NCBI RefSeq assembly: GCF_000241525.1 | Contig: NZ_AHIL01000029.1 | Span: 186,001-250,000, forward strand | Direction: 5' to 3' | From: Comamonas testosteroni ATCC 11996 | GTDB lineage: Bacteria > Pseudomonadota > Gammaproteobacteria > Burkholderiales > Burkholderiaceae_C | DNA length: 64,000 nucleotides | Part shown: positions 1 through 9,344 of the stretch, piece by piece | Position numbering within the stretch: the stretch's first letter is position 1 | Layout of the letters: each line of letters begins with the position of its first letter | Made by a program: the position numbers and the translations under genes | Notes under the pieces: model-generated | What the model was told of the DNA's origin: nothing | What the model saw: only the letters and a program-made list of their open reading frames with translations | Database searches by the model: none

Positions 1-2182
<2,182 letters not shown>

Positions 2183-2312
2183 GGTTTGTCGCTTTCGCTC
2201 CAATCAGATTCATTGCCATTTATCTGATAGTCAAACAGGGGGTTTCAAGACCCTAATGCGCAAAAAACAGCAAAAGGCAGATCCACAACCACCCTGCTTG
2301 CGGTATATCAAG

Positions 2313-3233
2313 TCAAGCATCGCGCCAGCAGCGGGCCAGTTGCGTAGGAGTAAGCCCATAGTGCTTGCGAAAGCTGCGCAGCAAATGGCTGGCATTGGCA
2401 AACCCCGTTTCGGCGGCCAGCCATGCCAGCTGCGGCGTGCGCCCCCTCGCACTGCCTGTGCAGCCCTGCAGGCGGACACAGACCTGCTGCAGACGCCGCT
2501 GCATGACCCAGTCATGCACGGTGCAACCCATGCTTTGATGGAACATACGGGCAAAGTGATATTCGGACAAGGCCACGACCTGCGCCAGCGCGGGCAAGCT
2601 CAGGGCTTTGCTGTCGGCCAGATGGGCATCCACATAGTCAAGCACCTTGCGCCGGGCCGTGGATGACAGGCCACCCAGTGGTTTCAGCAGCTTGTGCCGC
2701 TGCCAGGGCGCCGCCGATTGCAGCACCAGCCGGTCCAGCACTTGCTGGCTCAGGCAGTCCGCCTGCCATATGTCGTGAGCCCCACTCCAGTCCAGTCGCC
2801 ACAGCGCCTGTGCCCATTGCGCATAGATTGGGTCTTGGGAATAAATCTGTGGTGTCAGCGTAATGCTGCGCGGCTCGGAATCCAGCAGGCGCACCACACG
2901 GTCGGCCCAGGCAATATCCGAGACATACAGGTGCAGAAACTGCACGGGCTCGCGCACCAGCCAGCGCGATTCATGCTCGGCCGGGAGAACGCAAAAGCGC
3001 CCTGCTTCGCCTCGGGCCAGTGCATCGTCCTTGAGTTGCGACCCCTGACCTCCGGCCAGATAGACAGACAACGTGTGATGCCCCTGCTGGCGGTAGTGCA
3101 CCTCATCATCGTGATTGGCCCAGATTGCCAATTCCAGCGACTGGCTCAAACCCGCTCTGCGCCTGATCTGGGCACGTGACCGAGCCAGTACATGACTCAG
3201 ATGCGAAGGGGCGGATACAACGCTGGCGGGCAT
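2313..3233 (-). CDS. AraC-family transcriptional regulator
   Basis: Probable one-component regulator of 306 residues. The last third carries an AraC double helix-turn-helix, seen in LSLPALAQVVALSEYHFARM and the second unit LAAETGFANASHLLRSFRKH followed by GLTPTQLAR. The first two thirds look like a cupin-type AraC ligand domain. An in-frame start at 3359 exists, but it would overlap the divergent transporter gene, so I chose the ATG at 3233, which gives a normal AraC length. The gene is divergent from the EamA transporter at 3301, so it probably controls that transporter. Ligand unknown. Confidence 0.85.
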   Translation of the reverse strand: MPASVVSAPSHLSHVLARSRAQIRRRAGLSQSLELAIWANHDDEVHYRQQGHHTLSVYLAGGQGSQLKDDALARGEAGRFCVLPAEHESRWLVREPVQFLHLYVSDIAWADRVVRLLDSEPRSITLTPQIYSQDPIYAQWAQALWRLDWSGAHDIWQADCLSQQVLDRLVLQSAAPWQRHKLLKPLGGLSSTARRKVLDYVDAHLADSKALSLPALAQVVALSEYHFARMFHQSMGCTVHDWVMQRRLQQVCVRLQGCTGSARGRTPQLAWLAAETGFANASHLLRSFRKHYGLTPTQLARCWRDA

Positions 3234-3300
3234 GCCTGCATTGTGGCGCCAGCCATCTGGCCGCGCTTGCTGCAGCGCCACAAAACCGCAGGAATGTGCA

Positions 3301-4251
3301 ATGCAGAGCCAATCCAGGCGCGCAAGATCTTGGTTCTTCCAAGCACCAAGACTTGCCATGCTTTTACCTCTTTATGCCCTGGTCGTGCTGATCTGGGGCT
3401 CCACCTGGATCGCTCTCAAGATGCAACTGGGCAGCGTACCCGTAGAGCTGTCCATCGCCTACCGCTTTGGTCTTGCCTCCCTGGTGCTTTTTGCCTGGCT
3501 GCTGCTGACCCGCCAGTGGCGCGCCCCCCGCGGCGCAGCCATTCCACGCGTGCTGGGCCAGGGGCTATGCCTGTTCAGCCTGAACTTTGTCTGCTTCATG
3601 CACGCCAGCGAGACCCTGACCAGCGGTCTGGCTGCCGTGGTGTTTTCCAGTGCCAGCATCTGGAATGCATTTCTGGCGCGAGTCATCCATGGTCGCAGGC
3701 TTGCGCCCAATGTGCTCGCAGGCAGCGCTCTGGGCCTGACGGGCCTGGTGATTCTGTTCTGGCCGGAGCTGCAGCAAGGCCAGCACGCCAGCTGGCAAGG
3801 TCTGTTGTGGGCGCTGGGTGGAACGCTGTGCTTTTCCTGCGGGAACATGCTTTCTGCATCGCTGCAGAGCCTGGGCTACAAGCCGCTGCACACCAATGCC
3901 TGGGGCATGCTGGCCGGCACGCTGCTGCTGCTAGCGTATGCGCTGATTGCCGGTCTGCCCTGGCACTTTGATACCAGCCTGCAATATACAGGCGCGCTGC
4001 TGTATCTGGCCATTCCCGGCTCGGTGATTGCCTTTACCGCCTACCTCACACTGGTGGGCCGACTGGGACCCGAAAAAGCCGCCTATGCCACAGTGCTGTT
4101 TCCCATTGTGGCGCTCAATATCTCGGCTCTGTTCGAAGGCTACCAGTGGACTGCCGCCGGCATGCTGGGCCTGATCCTGGTGATGGCTGGCAATGTACTG
4201 GTCTTCAAGCCACCCCGCTGGCTGCAGCGGAACGATCTACAAAAAGCATAG
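3301..4251 (+). CDS. EamA (DMT) family transporter
   Basis: Inner-membrane permease of the drug/metabolite transporter superfamily with two EamA repeats and about ten hydrophobic helices. The first helix, LYALVVLIWGSTWIALK, is the family hallmark. The second repeat starts near WQGLLWALGGTLCF and ends with GYQWTAAGMLGLILVMAGN. I chose ATG 3301 because AGGAA lies about seven bases upstream. ATG 3358 would start nearer the first helix but has no clear ribosome site. The family exports amino acids, metabolites or drugs; the substrate cannot be read from sequence. Divergent from the AraC regulator. Confidence 0.85.
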   Translation: MQSQSRRARSWFFQAPRLAMLLPLYALVVLIWGSTWIALKMQLGSVPVELSIAYRFGLASLVLFAWLLLTRQWRAPRGAAIPRVLGQGLCLFSLNFVCFMHASETLTSGLAAVVFSSASIWNAFLARVIHGRRLAPNVLAGSALGLTGLVILFWPELQQGQHASWQGLLWALGGTLCFSCGNMLSASLQSLGYKPLHTNAWGMLAGTLLLLAYALIAGLPWHFDTSLQYTGALLYLAIPGSVIAFTAYLTLVGRLGPEKAAYATVLFPIVALNISALFEGYQWTAAGMLGLILVMAGNVLVFKPPRWLQRNDLQKA

Positions 4252-4309
4252 CATCCACCGCTCTTTCGTATTGCGTTTCAGATGATTTTTCAATTGAAAC
4301 TCAATGGGT

Positions 4310-4337
4310 AAATGCGTAAGCAGCTATCAATTCATAG
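4310..4337. repeat. Half copy of dispersed repeat family 1
   Basis: The segment gtaagcagctatcaattcat matches the right-hand half of the fuller copy at 32873-32960 (core gcaagcagctatcaaat). It sits between the 3' ends of the EamA and moaE genes. Identified by eye. Confidence 0.5.
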
Positions 4338-4339
4338 AA

Positions 4340-4798
4340 TCACTGCCATCGCGCCAATGCCTGCTCATCGCTGACACGCGCATCCACCCAGCGTGCGCCT
4401 TGCCCGGTCTGCTCTTTTTTCCAGAACGGCGCTTCGGACTTCAGATAGTCCATGATGTATTCGCAGGCCTCGAAGGATTTGCCGCGGTGGGCGCTGGTCA
4501 CGGCCACCAGCACGATCTGGTCCATGGGCTGCAGCAGGCCGATACGGTGAATCACACGCGCGCCATAGATGCCAAAGCGCGCCACGGCCTTGTCGATGAT
4601 GGCCTCGATCGACTTTTCGGTCATACCGGGGTAATGCTCGAGCTCCATGCTGGAGACGGCATCGCCCTCGTTGCGGTCGCGCACCGTGCCGACAAAGCTG
4701 CAGACCGCGCCCACGCGTGCATCGCCGGTGCGCAAGGCGGCAATCTCGGCCGAGAGGTCAAAGTCCTGGGTCTGAATGGATACACGTGCAGCAGTCAT
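4340..4798 (-). CDS. moaE: Molybdopterin synthase catalytic subunit MoaE
   Basis: Large subunit of molybdopterin synthase, which puts two sulfurs from thiocarboxylated MoaD onto cyclic pyranopterin monophosphate. Family signatures visible are GAVCSFVGTVRDRNEG, ELEHYPGMTEKSI, VIHRIGLLQPMDQIVLVAV, SAHRGKSFEACEYIMDYLK and PFWKKEQT with the catalytic lysines. I chose ATG 4798, giving 152 residues, close to the E. coli length; the longer start at 4861 would overlap the divergent gene at 4852. The partner moaD is 4.3 kb away beside moeA and mobB, so the cofactor genes are split in this genome. Confidence 0.95.
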   Translation of the reverse strand: MTAARVSIQTQDFDLSAEIAALRTGDARVGAVCSFVGTVRDRNEGDAVSSMELEHYPGMTEKSIEAIIDKAVARFGIYGARVIHRIGLLQPMDQIVLVAVTSAHRGKSFEACEYIMDYLKSEAPFWKKEQTGQGARWVDARVSDEQALARWQ

Positions 4799-4851
4799 AG
4801 CCGCATTGTCGCAGGCCAGCATGGGCATGTCCGGCGCATTAGCATTGCGCC

Positions 4852-5106
4852 ATGGCCACACAAACCATCAATCTGCCGGAGTACACGCTGTACCCCTCTC
4901 CGCGCAACGAGCACCGGATGATTTTCGAGTTCCAGCTCTTTGTGCCCTATCCCTATGAGCTGATCCATCTGCCCGACTACAACTTCAAGGGCAAGGCCAC
5001 GCTGTTTGCCGCCCACCGCAAGCGCGACAACAAATCGGGCCAGCTCATTACCTGCGAGCTGGCCGTGGACATCGAGCGTTTCGAGCGCCTGTTCGAACCG
5101 AGCTAA
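4852..5106 (+). CDS. Small conserved-looking protein of unknown function
   Basis: An 84-residue protein starting MATQTINLPEYTLYPSPR and rich in aromatic and proline residues (FVPYPYELIHLPDYNFKGK). No signal peptide, membrane segment or motif that I recognise. It is divergent from moaE with a 53-base shared 5' region and ends 13 bases before the next gene, with which it probably forms an operon. Third-position GC is like its neighbours, which supports real coding. Function unknown. Confidence 0.6.
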   Translation: MATQTINLPEYTLYPSPRNEHRMIFEFQLFVPYPYELIHLPDYNFKGKATLFAAHRKRDNKSGQLITCELAVDIERFERLFEPS

Positions 5107-5119
5107 AGGTCAAGGCTCT

Positions 5120-5446
5120 ATGGACGATACCAGCCAGATTCAGCCGCCGCCCAGCTTTGCCGAGCTGTTTCGCACGCGCAGCGGCAAGCTGTCCGCCCCG
5201 ATTGCCGAGGTCGTCGCACGCTATGAGCTGTGCGAAGACCTGGCAAGCCATCTGACCGAGCAGGCGCAGATGCTCTATCACTCGGGCAACTCCTCCGAAG
5301 AGCAGGTGCTGCTGGGCATGCATGCGGGCCTGGCCGCGGAGGGCTCGGTCGTCACGGCACTTGAAGCGGGCTGGATCGTGCAGCGCCTGGCCGAGCTGCT
5401 GGAATGGCGTGCACCGCAGTTCTCCGCTCCTGCAGACCCGGCCTGA
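5120..5446 (+). CDS. Small protein of unknown function
   Basis: A 108-residue acidic protein starting MDDTSQIQPPPSFAEL. It has a helical middle (IAEVVARYELCEDLASHLTEQAQ) and a second helical block ending in a tryptophan-containing segment (AGWIVQRLAELLEWR). It has no signal peptide or membrane helix. ATG 5120 is preceded by AAGG about ten bases upstream; longer in-frame starts would overlap the preceding gene. I do not recognise the family. Probably co-transcribed with the gene at 4852. Confidence 0.6.
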   Translation: MDDTSQIQPPPSFAELFRTRSGKLSAPIAEVVARYELCEDLASHLTEQAQMLYHSGNSSEEQVLLGMHAGLAAEGSVVTALEAGWIVQRLAELLEWRAPQFSAPADPA

Positions 5447-5531
5447 AAGCCCGGACAGAACCCGTTTTCAGCGCTCTCGGACCAGCATTTGTCGCTTCAG
5501 ATTTCAGGAACCTCTTTCACTCGAGAGCAGA

Positions 5532-6119
5532 TCAGAAGGCTCCGGCAGGCGCATTGAGACGCTGCCAGGCCAAGGCCCGCCAGGCAGGCGTTCCGTAGGC
5601 GGCGACCAGATCTCGCCCTATGGCGGCCCAGGCCGGGTCGGCCGGTTTCAAGCCCAAGGCCTCGATGAACGGCGCTTGCACGATGAAGCACTGGCGCCGA
5701 TAAGGCAGCAAAAAGCCATCCGCCTGCTGTGCAAGCACGCTGCGCGCCTGTGCATACTCGCTGAACCAGATGTGCAGAAGAATGCCGCTACGCGGCACAT
5801 GCCAGAAGCTGCCCATGTCATCTCCCGGTGCCGCCAGCGCTCCCAACACCCGACGCGCCTGCTCCCAGCCGGCAAAGCCGACCTCGCGCGCCGCCTGATG
5901 CAGGTGATCGCGCAAGGTGGTCGAGCCCGCCGCCCCATCGCGCCGTGCACGGCTCAAGCGCACGCGGGCGCGCACCTTGATCTCGTCGACCAGGACTTGC
6001 TGCGACAGGAATCGGGAAACAGCACTTGCCCCCATGACCGGACCCGCCGGATCCACAGCTGCAGCACCATCGGGCAGCACTTGGCCTGAGCTCATGACAT
6101 TCACGGATGCGCCGCTCAT
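5532..6119 (-). CDS. Unrecognised protein coupled to the GIY-YIG-like gene
   Basis: A 195-residue protein. After a low-complexity start (MSGASVNVMSSGQVLP) it has a basic helical part (VKARVRLSRARR-like, then LRDHLHQAAREVGFAGWE) and a C-terminal globular part with GDDMGSFWHVP, LLPYRRQCFIV and DPAWAAIGRDLVAAYG. The AREVGFAGWE piece recalls helical domains with an HGF-x-DW motif, but the match is too weak to name. Its ATG at 6119 overlaps the stop of the upstream gene as ATGA, so the two are probably translated together. Function unknown. Confidence 0.65.
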   Translation of the reverse strand: MSGASVNVMSSGQVLPDGAAAVDPAGPVMGASAVSRFLSQQVLVDEIKVRARVRLSRARRDGAAGSTTLRDHLHQAAREVGFAGWEQARRVLGALAAPGDDMGSFWHVPRSGILLHIWFSEYAQARSVLAQQADGFLLPYRRQCFIVQAPFIEALGLKPADPAWAAIGRDLVAAYGTPAWRALAWQRLNAPAGAF

Positions 6120-6475
6120 GACTGCACCTCTTGCACCTTTTGCAGCTCTTGCTGCCACAGGGACAGCAAGGCCTGAAGTTCGGCGTCATAGTCGAACAAA
6201 GGGTCGTCGCGTTCCTTGACGCGGTCCAGTACTTCGAAACGGAATGCCTGTGCGCCATGGCGGGCCCAGGCCTGGGCCATTGCCGGATCGCGCCGGGAGC
6301 CATGGCTCAGCTCAAACCGCAGGCGGTTGAGTATTGCATCCACATTGCGGCTGGCACCCAGGCGCAACAAGCCGGCAGCATCGCAGCGCACCGCGTAGAT
6401 ACCCATGGCGGGAAACGCCTGTTTGTAGTCCCGCGTCAGCGCGCGCCGCGCCTGGGGAAGGAGAGATGAAGTCAT
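6116..6475 (-). CDS. GIY-YIG-like domain protein
   Basis: A 119-residue protein that appears to be a single divergent GIY-YIG-type domain. MGIYAVRCD stands for the GIY strand, LLRLGASRNVD for the YIG strand, and RRDPAMAQAWARHGAQAFRFEVLD for the following helix and strand. The YIG motif is replaced by LGA, so nuclease activity is uncertain. A good ribosome site (TGGAGC) lies before ATG 6475. The stop overlaps the start of the next gene (ATGA). Proteins of this layout occur widely as small GIY-YIG family proteins of unknown role. Family call is by pattern, not alignment. Confidence 0.6.
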   Translation of the reverse strand: MTSSLLPQARRALTRDYKQAFPAMGIYAVRCDAAGLLRLGASRNVDAILNRLRFELSHGSRRDPAMAQAWARHGAQAFRFEVLDRVKERDDPLFDYDAELQALLSLWQQELQKVQEVQS

Positions 6476-6645
6476 GACAGTGCTCCAGGTTGCATAGGAG
6501 CCTCCCGCGCTGGGCCCTTAGAACAACCATGGTCTGACAGAACATCGAATCGAGCGTGAACACGCTGCCTAAAGCAAGGGTGAGAGCCTCTTGTGCGGGC
6601 AGGCGCCCCTTAGCACCTGTGAGCCGCGATTCTAGTGCAAGCGCC

Positions 6646-7218
6646 TCAGGCCTGCTTGGGCGTCAGGTGCTCGACCAGCTTGCGCCCGAAAGCCACATCA
6701 GGCTGCAGACCATAGAGAATGCGATAGACGATGGGTGCCACCAGTTGATCCAGCATGGTGTCCACATCGGGACCCGACTCGCCACGCGCCCGGGCCCGGC
6801 TCAGCACAATGCCGAGCTGGTCGCGAATGATGTCCACGCAGGCGCAAGTCACCTGATCCTCCTGGGTCGCCACCAAGGTATCGCGCAGCAAGGTGCGCCC
6901 CAGAGGCGAGCCCATTTCCTCGATGTATTGCTCGGTCCAGGCCTGCAGATCGCCATGCAGGCTGCCCGTGTCCGCCGGCTCGGCAATGGGACGGATGCGC
7001 TCCAGCGCCACATCGGCCAGCAATTGCGGCAGATCGCCCCAGCGGCGGTACAGCGTGGAAGGCGTCACGCCGGCTTCGGTGGCGATCAGGGGAAAGGTCA
7101 GCTCCTCGCGCGGCATGCGCTCCAGCAGTTTCCTCACCGCCTGATGCACGCTGGCCTGTACACGGGAGCTGCGCCCGCCAGGTCGGGATTGGACTGGGTC
7201 TTTTGCAATCATGGTCAT
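6646..7218 (-). CDS. TetR-family transcriptional repressor
   Basis: A 190-residue regulator. The N-terminal helix-turn-helix is visible in LTFPLIATEAGVTPSTLYRRW followed by GDLPQLLADV, and the all-helical C-terminal half should bind an effector and form the dimer. It is divergent from the MFS transporter at 7308 with an 89-base shared region that holds a palindrome (7233-7255). The usual reading is a local repressor of the transporter relieved by its substrate. ATG 7218 and 7212 are both possible starts. Confidence 0.92.
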   Translation of the reverse strand: MTMIAKDPVQSRPGGRSSRVQASVHQAVRKLLERMPREELTFPLIATEAGVTPSTLYRRWGDLPQLLADVALERIRPIAEPADTGSLHGDLQAWTEQYIEEMGSPLGRTLLRDTLVATQEDQVTCACVDIIRDQLGIVLSRARARGESGPDVDTMLDQLVAPIVYRILYGLQPDVAFGRKLVEHLTPKQA

Positions 7219-7232
7219 TAAAGCTAAATATT

Positions 7233-7255
7233 TGCGTTAACAAAGAATTAACGCA
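7233..7255. promoter_or_regulatory. Palindrome, probable TetR operator
   Basis: Inverted repeat tgcgttaa - 7 bases - ttaacgca in the region between the divergent TetR and MFS genes. A second perfect palindrome, gcaaaa-a-ttttgc, lies at 7268-7280. Position, symmetry and size fit an operator for the neighbouring TetR protein. Binding is inferred. Confidence 0.55.
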
Positions 7256-7307
7256 GAATACGCAAACGCAAAAATTTTGCTTTTATGGTAGCGGAGCCTG
7301 CTTTCCC

Positions 7308-8507
7308 ATGCCCACATCCTCTATATCCCTGACTGCGGCGTCCAGCACCCGCAATATGGCTGCTGTCGCCCTGACCCTGGCCAGTTTTCTGGCTGCGTCC
7401 AGCGCTCCCACGCCCTTGTATCGCCTCTACCAGCAGGCCTGGGGCTTTTCGTCGGGCATGCTGACCCTGATCTTCGCGGTCTATGCCTTCAGCCTGCTCG
7501 TCGCCCTGCTCACCATGGGCGCACTGTCCGATTACCTGGGCCGGCGCCCCGTCATTCTTGCCGCCCTGGGACTGGAGGCTGTCTCCATGCTGATGTTCGC
7601 CCATGCACAGGATGCGCAAGCCCTGCTCTGGTCGCGCGTGGTGCAGGGCTTTGCCACCGGCATGGCCAGTGCAGCCCTGGGCGCTGCCCTGCTCGACATG
7701 GACCGCGAACGCGGTGCGCTGATCAATACACTGTCTCCCATGATCGGCATGGCAGCCGGCGTGTTCGGTGCCAACCAGTTGGCCAGCCACGGCCATGACG
7801 GACTGCACCAGATCTACTGGTGGCTGCTGCTGGTATTTGCGGCATCGGCCTGGGCCATTGCCGTGATGCCTGAAACCGTCAGCCGCCGCAGCGGGGCCCT
7901 GGCCTCCATGCGGCCTCGCATCCGCCTTCCCGCGCATATCCGCCCGGCCTTCCTGCGCATGGCGCCGCTGGATATCGCCGCCTGGGCGCTGGCGGGCTTT
8001 TATCTGTCGCTGGGCCCCACCCTGCTGCGGGTAATCACCGGCTCCACCCTGATGGCAGGCCTGGCCGTGTGCATCAACACCCTGAGTGCCGCAGCGGCCA
8101 TCTGGCTGCTGCGCCACTGGACGGCCCAGCGCATGCTGCGCTTTGGCGGCTCGGTGCTGCCGCTGGGTATCGTGATTCTTCTGCTGGGCGTGGCCAGTCA
8201 CAGCCTGACGCTGATGGTGGCCGCCTCCGTCATTGCCGGTGCGGGCTTTGGCGTGGGCTTTCAGGGGGCGCTGCGCAGCGTGCTGCCGCTGGCCGAGCCG
8301 CATGAGCGCGGCGGCCTGCTGTCCACCATCTATGTGCTGAGCTATCTGGCCTTCAGCCTGCCCGCCATCGCGGCAGGCCTGCTGACCCAGAGCCTGGGGC
8401 TGGTGCCCACCACCTTTGGCTATGGCCTGATGCTGATCGTGCTGGGCTTGCTGGCACTGGCAGCCACAAGGCAGAAGCCCGCGACGTGCATGGCAGACAG
8501 GCGCTGA
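7308..8507 (+). CDS. MFS transporter, probable efflux permease
   Basis: A 399-residue inner-membrane protein with about 12 hydrophobic helices. The major-facilitator motif A is clear after helix 2 (GALSDYLGRRPV). The N-terminal helix begins AAVALTLASFLAASSAPTPLYRLYQ. I chose ATG 7308, since earlier in-frame codons lie in the operator region. The divergent TetR gene suggests substrate-induced efflux. Substrate cannot be inferred. Confidence 0.9.
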   Translation: MPTSSISLTAASSTRNMAAVALTLASFLAASSAPTPLYRLYQQAWGFSSGMLTLIFAVYAFSLLVALLTMGALSDYLGRRPVILAALGLEAVSMLMFAHAQDAQALLWSRVVQGFATGMASAALGAALLDMDRERGALINTLSPMIGMAAGVFGANQLASHGHDGLHQIYWWLLLVFAASAWAIAVMPETVSRRSGALASMRPRIRLPAHIRPAFLRMAPLDIAAWALAGFYLSLGPTLLRVITGSTLMAGLAVCINTLSAAAAIWLLRHWTAQRMLRFGGSVLPLGIVILLLGVASHSLTLMVAASVIAGAGFGVGFQGALRSVLPLAEPHERGGLLSTIYVLSYLAFSLPAIAAGLLTQSLGLVPTTFGYGLMLIVLGLLALAATRQKPATCMADRR

Positions 8508-8577
8508 ATCACGGCCTTGCGCTGTACTGCATGGCTCATTCGCTCCAGGCCAATGCTCACCAATTACCCTGCGCCAT

Positions 8578-8610
8578 CAAAAAAGCCGTGCGGCAGAAGC
8601 TGCACGGCTT
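8578..8610 (-). terminator. Rho-independent terminator of the recombinase-remnant gene
   Basis: Stem aagccgtgc / gcacggctt (8583-8591 with 8602-8610). The A-run at 8578-8584 reads as a T-run on the minus strand, downstream of the gene ending at 8644. Confidence 0.75.
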
Positions 8611-8643
8611 GAGATGCGGTGGCTATCCTCGGACCTAGGCCGA

Positions 8644-8982
8644 CTAGGCAGCCTTCCAGTCCGCATAGCGGTTCAGAATGCGCTGCACCTGACCATGGGT
8701 CCACTCACCGCCCTTGGCGGCCGCAATGCCCCGCGCATTGAGTTCGGCCGCCATGGCGCGGTGGGTCAGGCCTTGCTGCTGCAATTCGGCGAATAGCGCT
8801 TCGTGCTGCCTGGCAAAGGCATCGGCCGCCGATTTTCGTTTTTCCACCGTGGCGCGGATATTGTCCGCACCGGCCGTACCCAGCTTGACTCCGCGCTCGC
8901 GCGCTTCAGCCAGAGCCCTGCGGGTGCGGGCACTGATCTCGGGGTTGACTTCGGGAGTGGACAAATCGGCGGTTTCGGTCAT
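8644..8982 (-). CDS. Serine-recombinase C-terminal-like small protein
   Basis: A 112-residue protein that matches only the part of large resolvase/invertase-type serine recombinases after the catalytic domain: ISARTRRALAEARERGVKLG, then a basic helix (ATVEKRKSAADAFA), then a recombinase-type helix-turn-helix (GLTHRAMAAELNARGI with AAKGGEWTHGQVQRILNR). The catalytic serine domain is absent; the protein begins with 15 unrelated residues (MTETADLSTPEVNPE). It has its own terminator, so it may be a kept DNA-binding protein rather than debris. Function unknown. Confidence 0.7.
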   Translation of the reverse strand: MTETADLSTPEVNPEISARTRRALAEARERGVKLGTAGADNIRATVEKRKSAADAFARQHEALFAELQQQGLTHRAMAAELNARGIAAAKGGEWTHGQVQRILNRYADWKAA

Positions 8983-9078
8983 GGCATTAGAGATGGGTAT
9001 GCGACTCAGGGGCTGACCCCGCAACCATGGCGGGAGCAGCACAGCAGCGGTGTGTGAGGCAACAAGCGGCAAGGCTCA

Positions 9079-9333
9079 TCAGCCGCCCGTCACAGGCGGG
9101 AAGAACGCCACTTCGTCGCCATTGCTGAGCACGGCATCGGCATCACAGATATCCTGGTTCAGCGCCATGCGCACGGCCTTGCTGGCTGCCAGCACCTGGG
9201 CAGCCGCATCGCTGCGGCTCATCAGTTGCTCGCGCAATGCCCCCACGGTAGTGGCCGGAGTCTGCAGGCTTTCGCTGCCCGTACCCAAGGCTTCCCGGAT
9301 AGAGGCGAAATATCGAATCGTAACGGTCTTCAT
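9079..9333 (-). CDS. moaD: Molybdopterin synthase sulfur carrier subunit MoaD
   Basis: An 84-residue ubiquitin-fold protein starting MKTVTIRYFASIREALG and ending in the essential Gly-Gly (EVAFFPPVTGG), whose terminal carboxylate is adenylated and thiolated before sulfur passes to MoaE. An in-frame ATG at 9345 overlaps the moeA stop as TGATG and would add four residues; the ATG at 9333 has TGGAG at better spacing. Last gene of mobB-moeA-moaD. Confidence 0.95.
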   Translation of the reverse strand: MKTVTIRYFASIREALGTGSESLQTPATTVGALREQLMSRSDAAAQVLAASKAVRMALNQDICDADAVLSNGDEVAFFPPVTGG

Positions 9334-9344
9334 CTCCAACTCCA

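Noticed and set aside
6476..6645. Possible small gene between the GIY-YIG-like gene and TetR
   Set aside because: No frame of useful length with a ribosome site; appears to be plain intergenic DNA.
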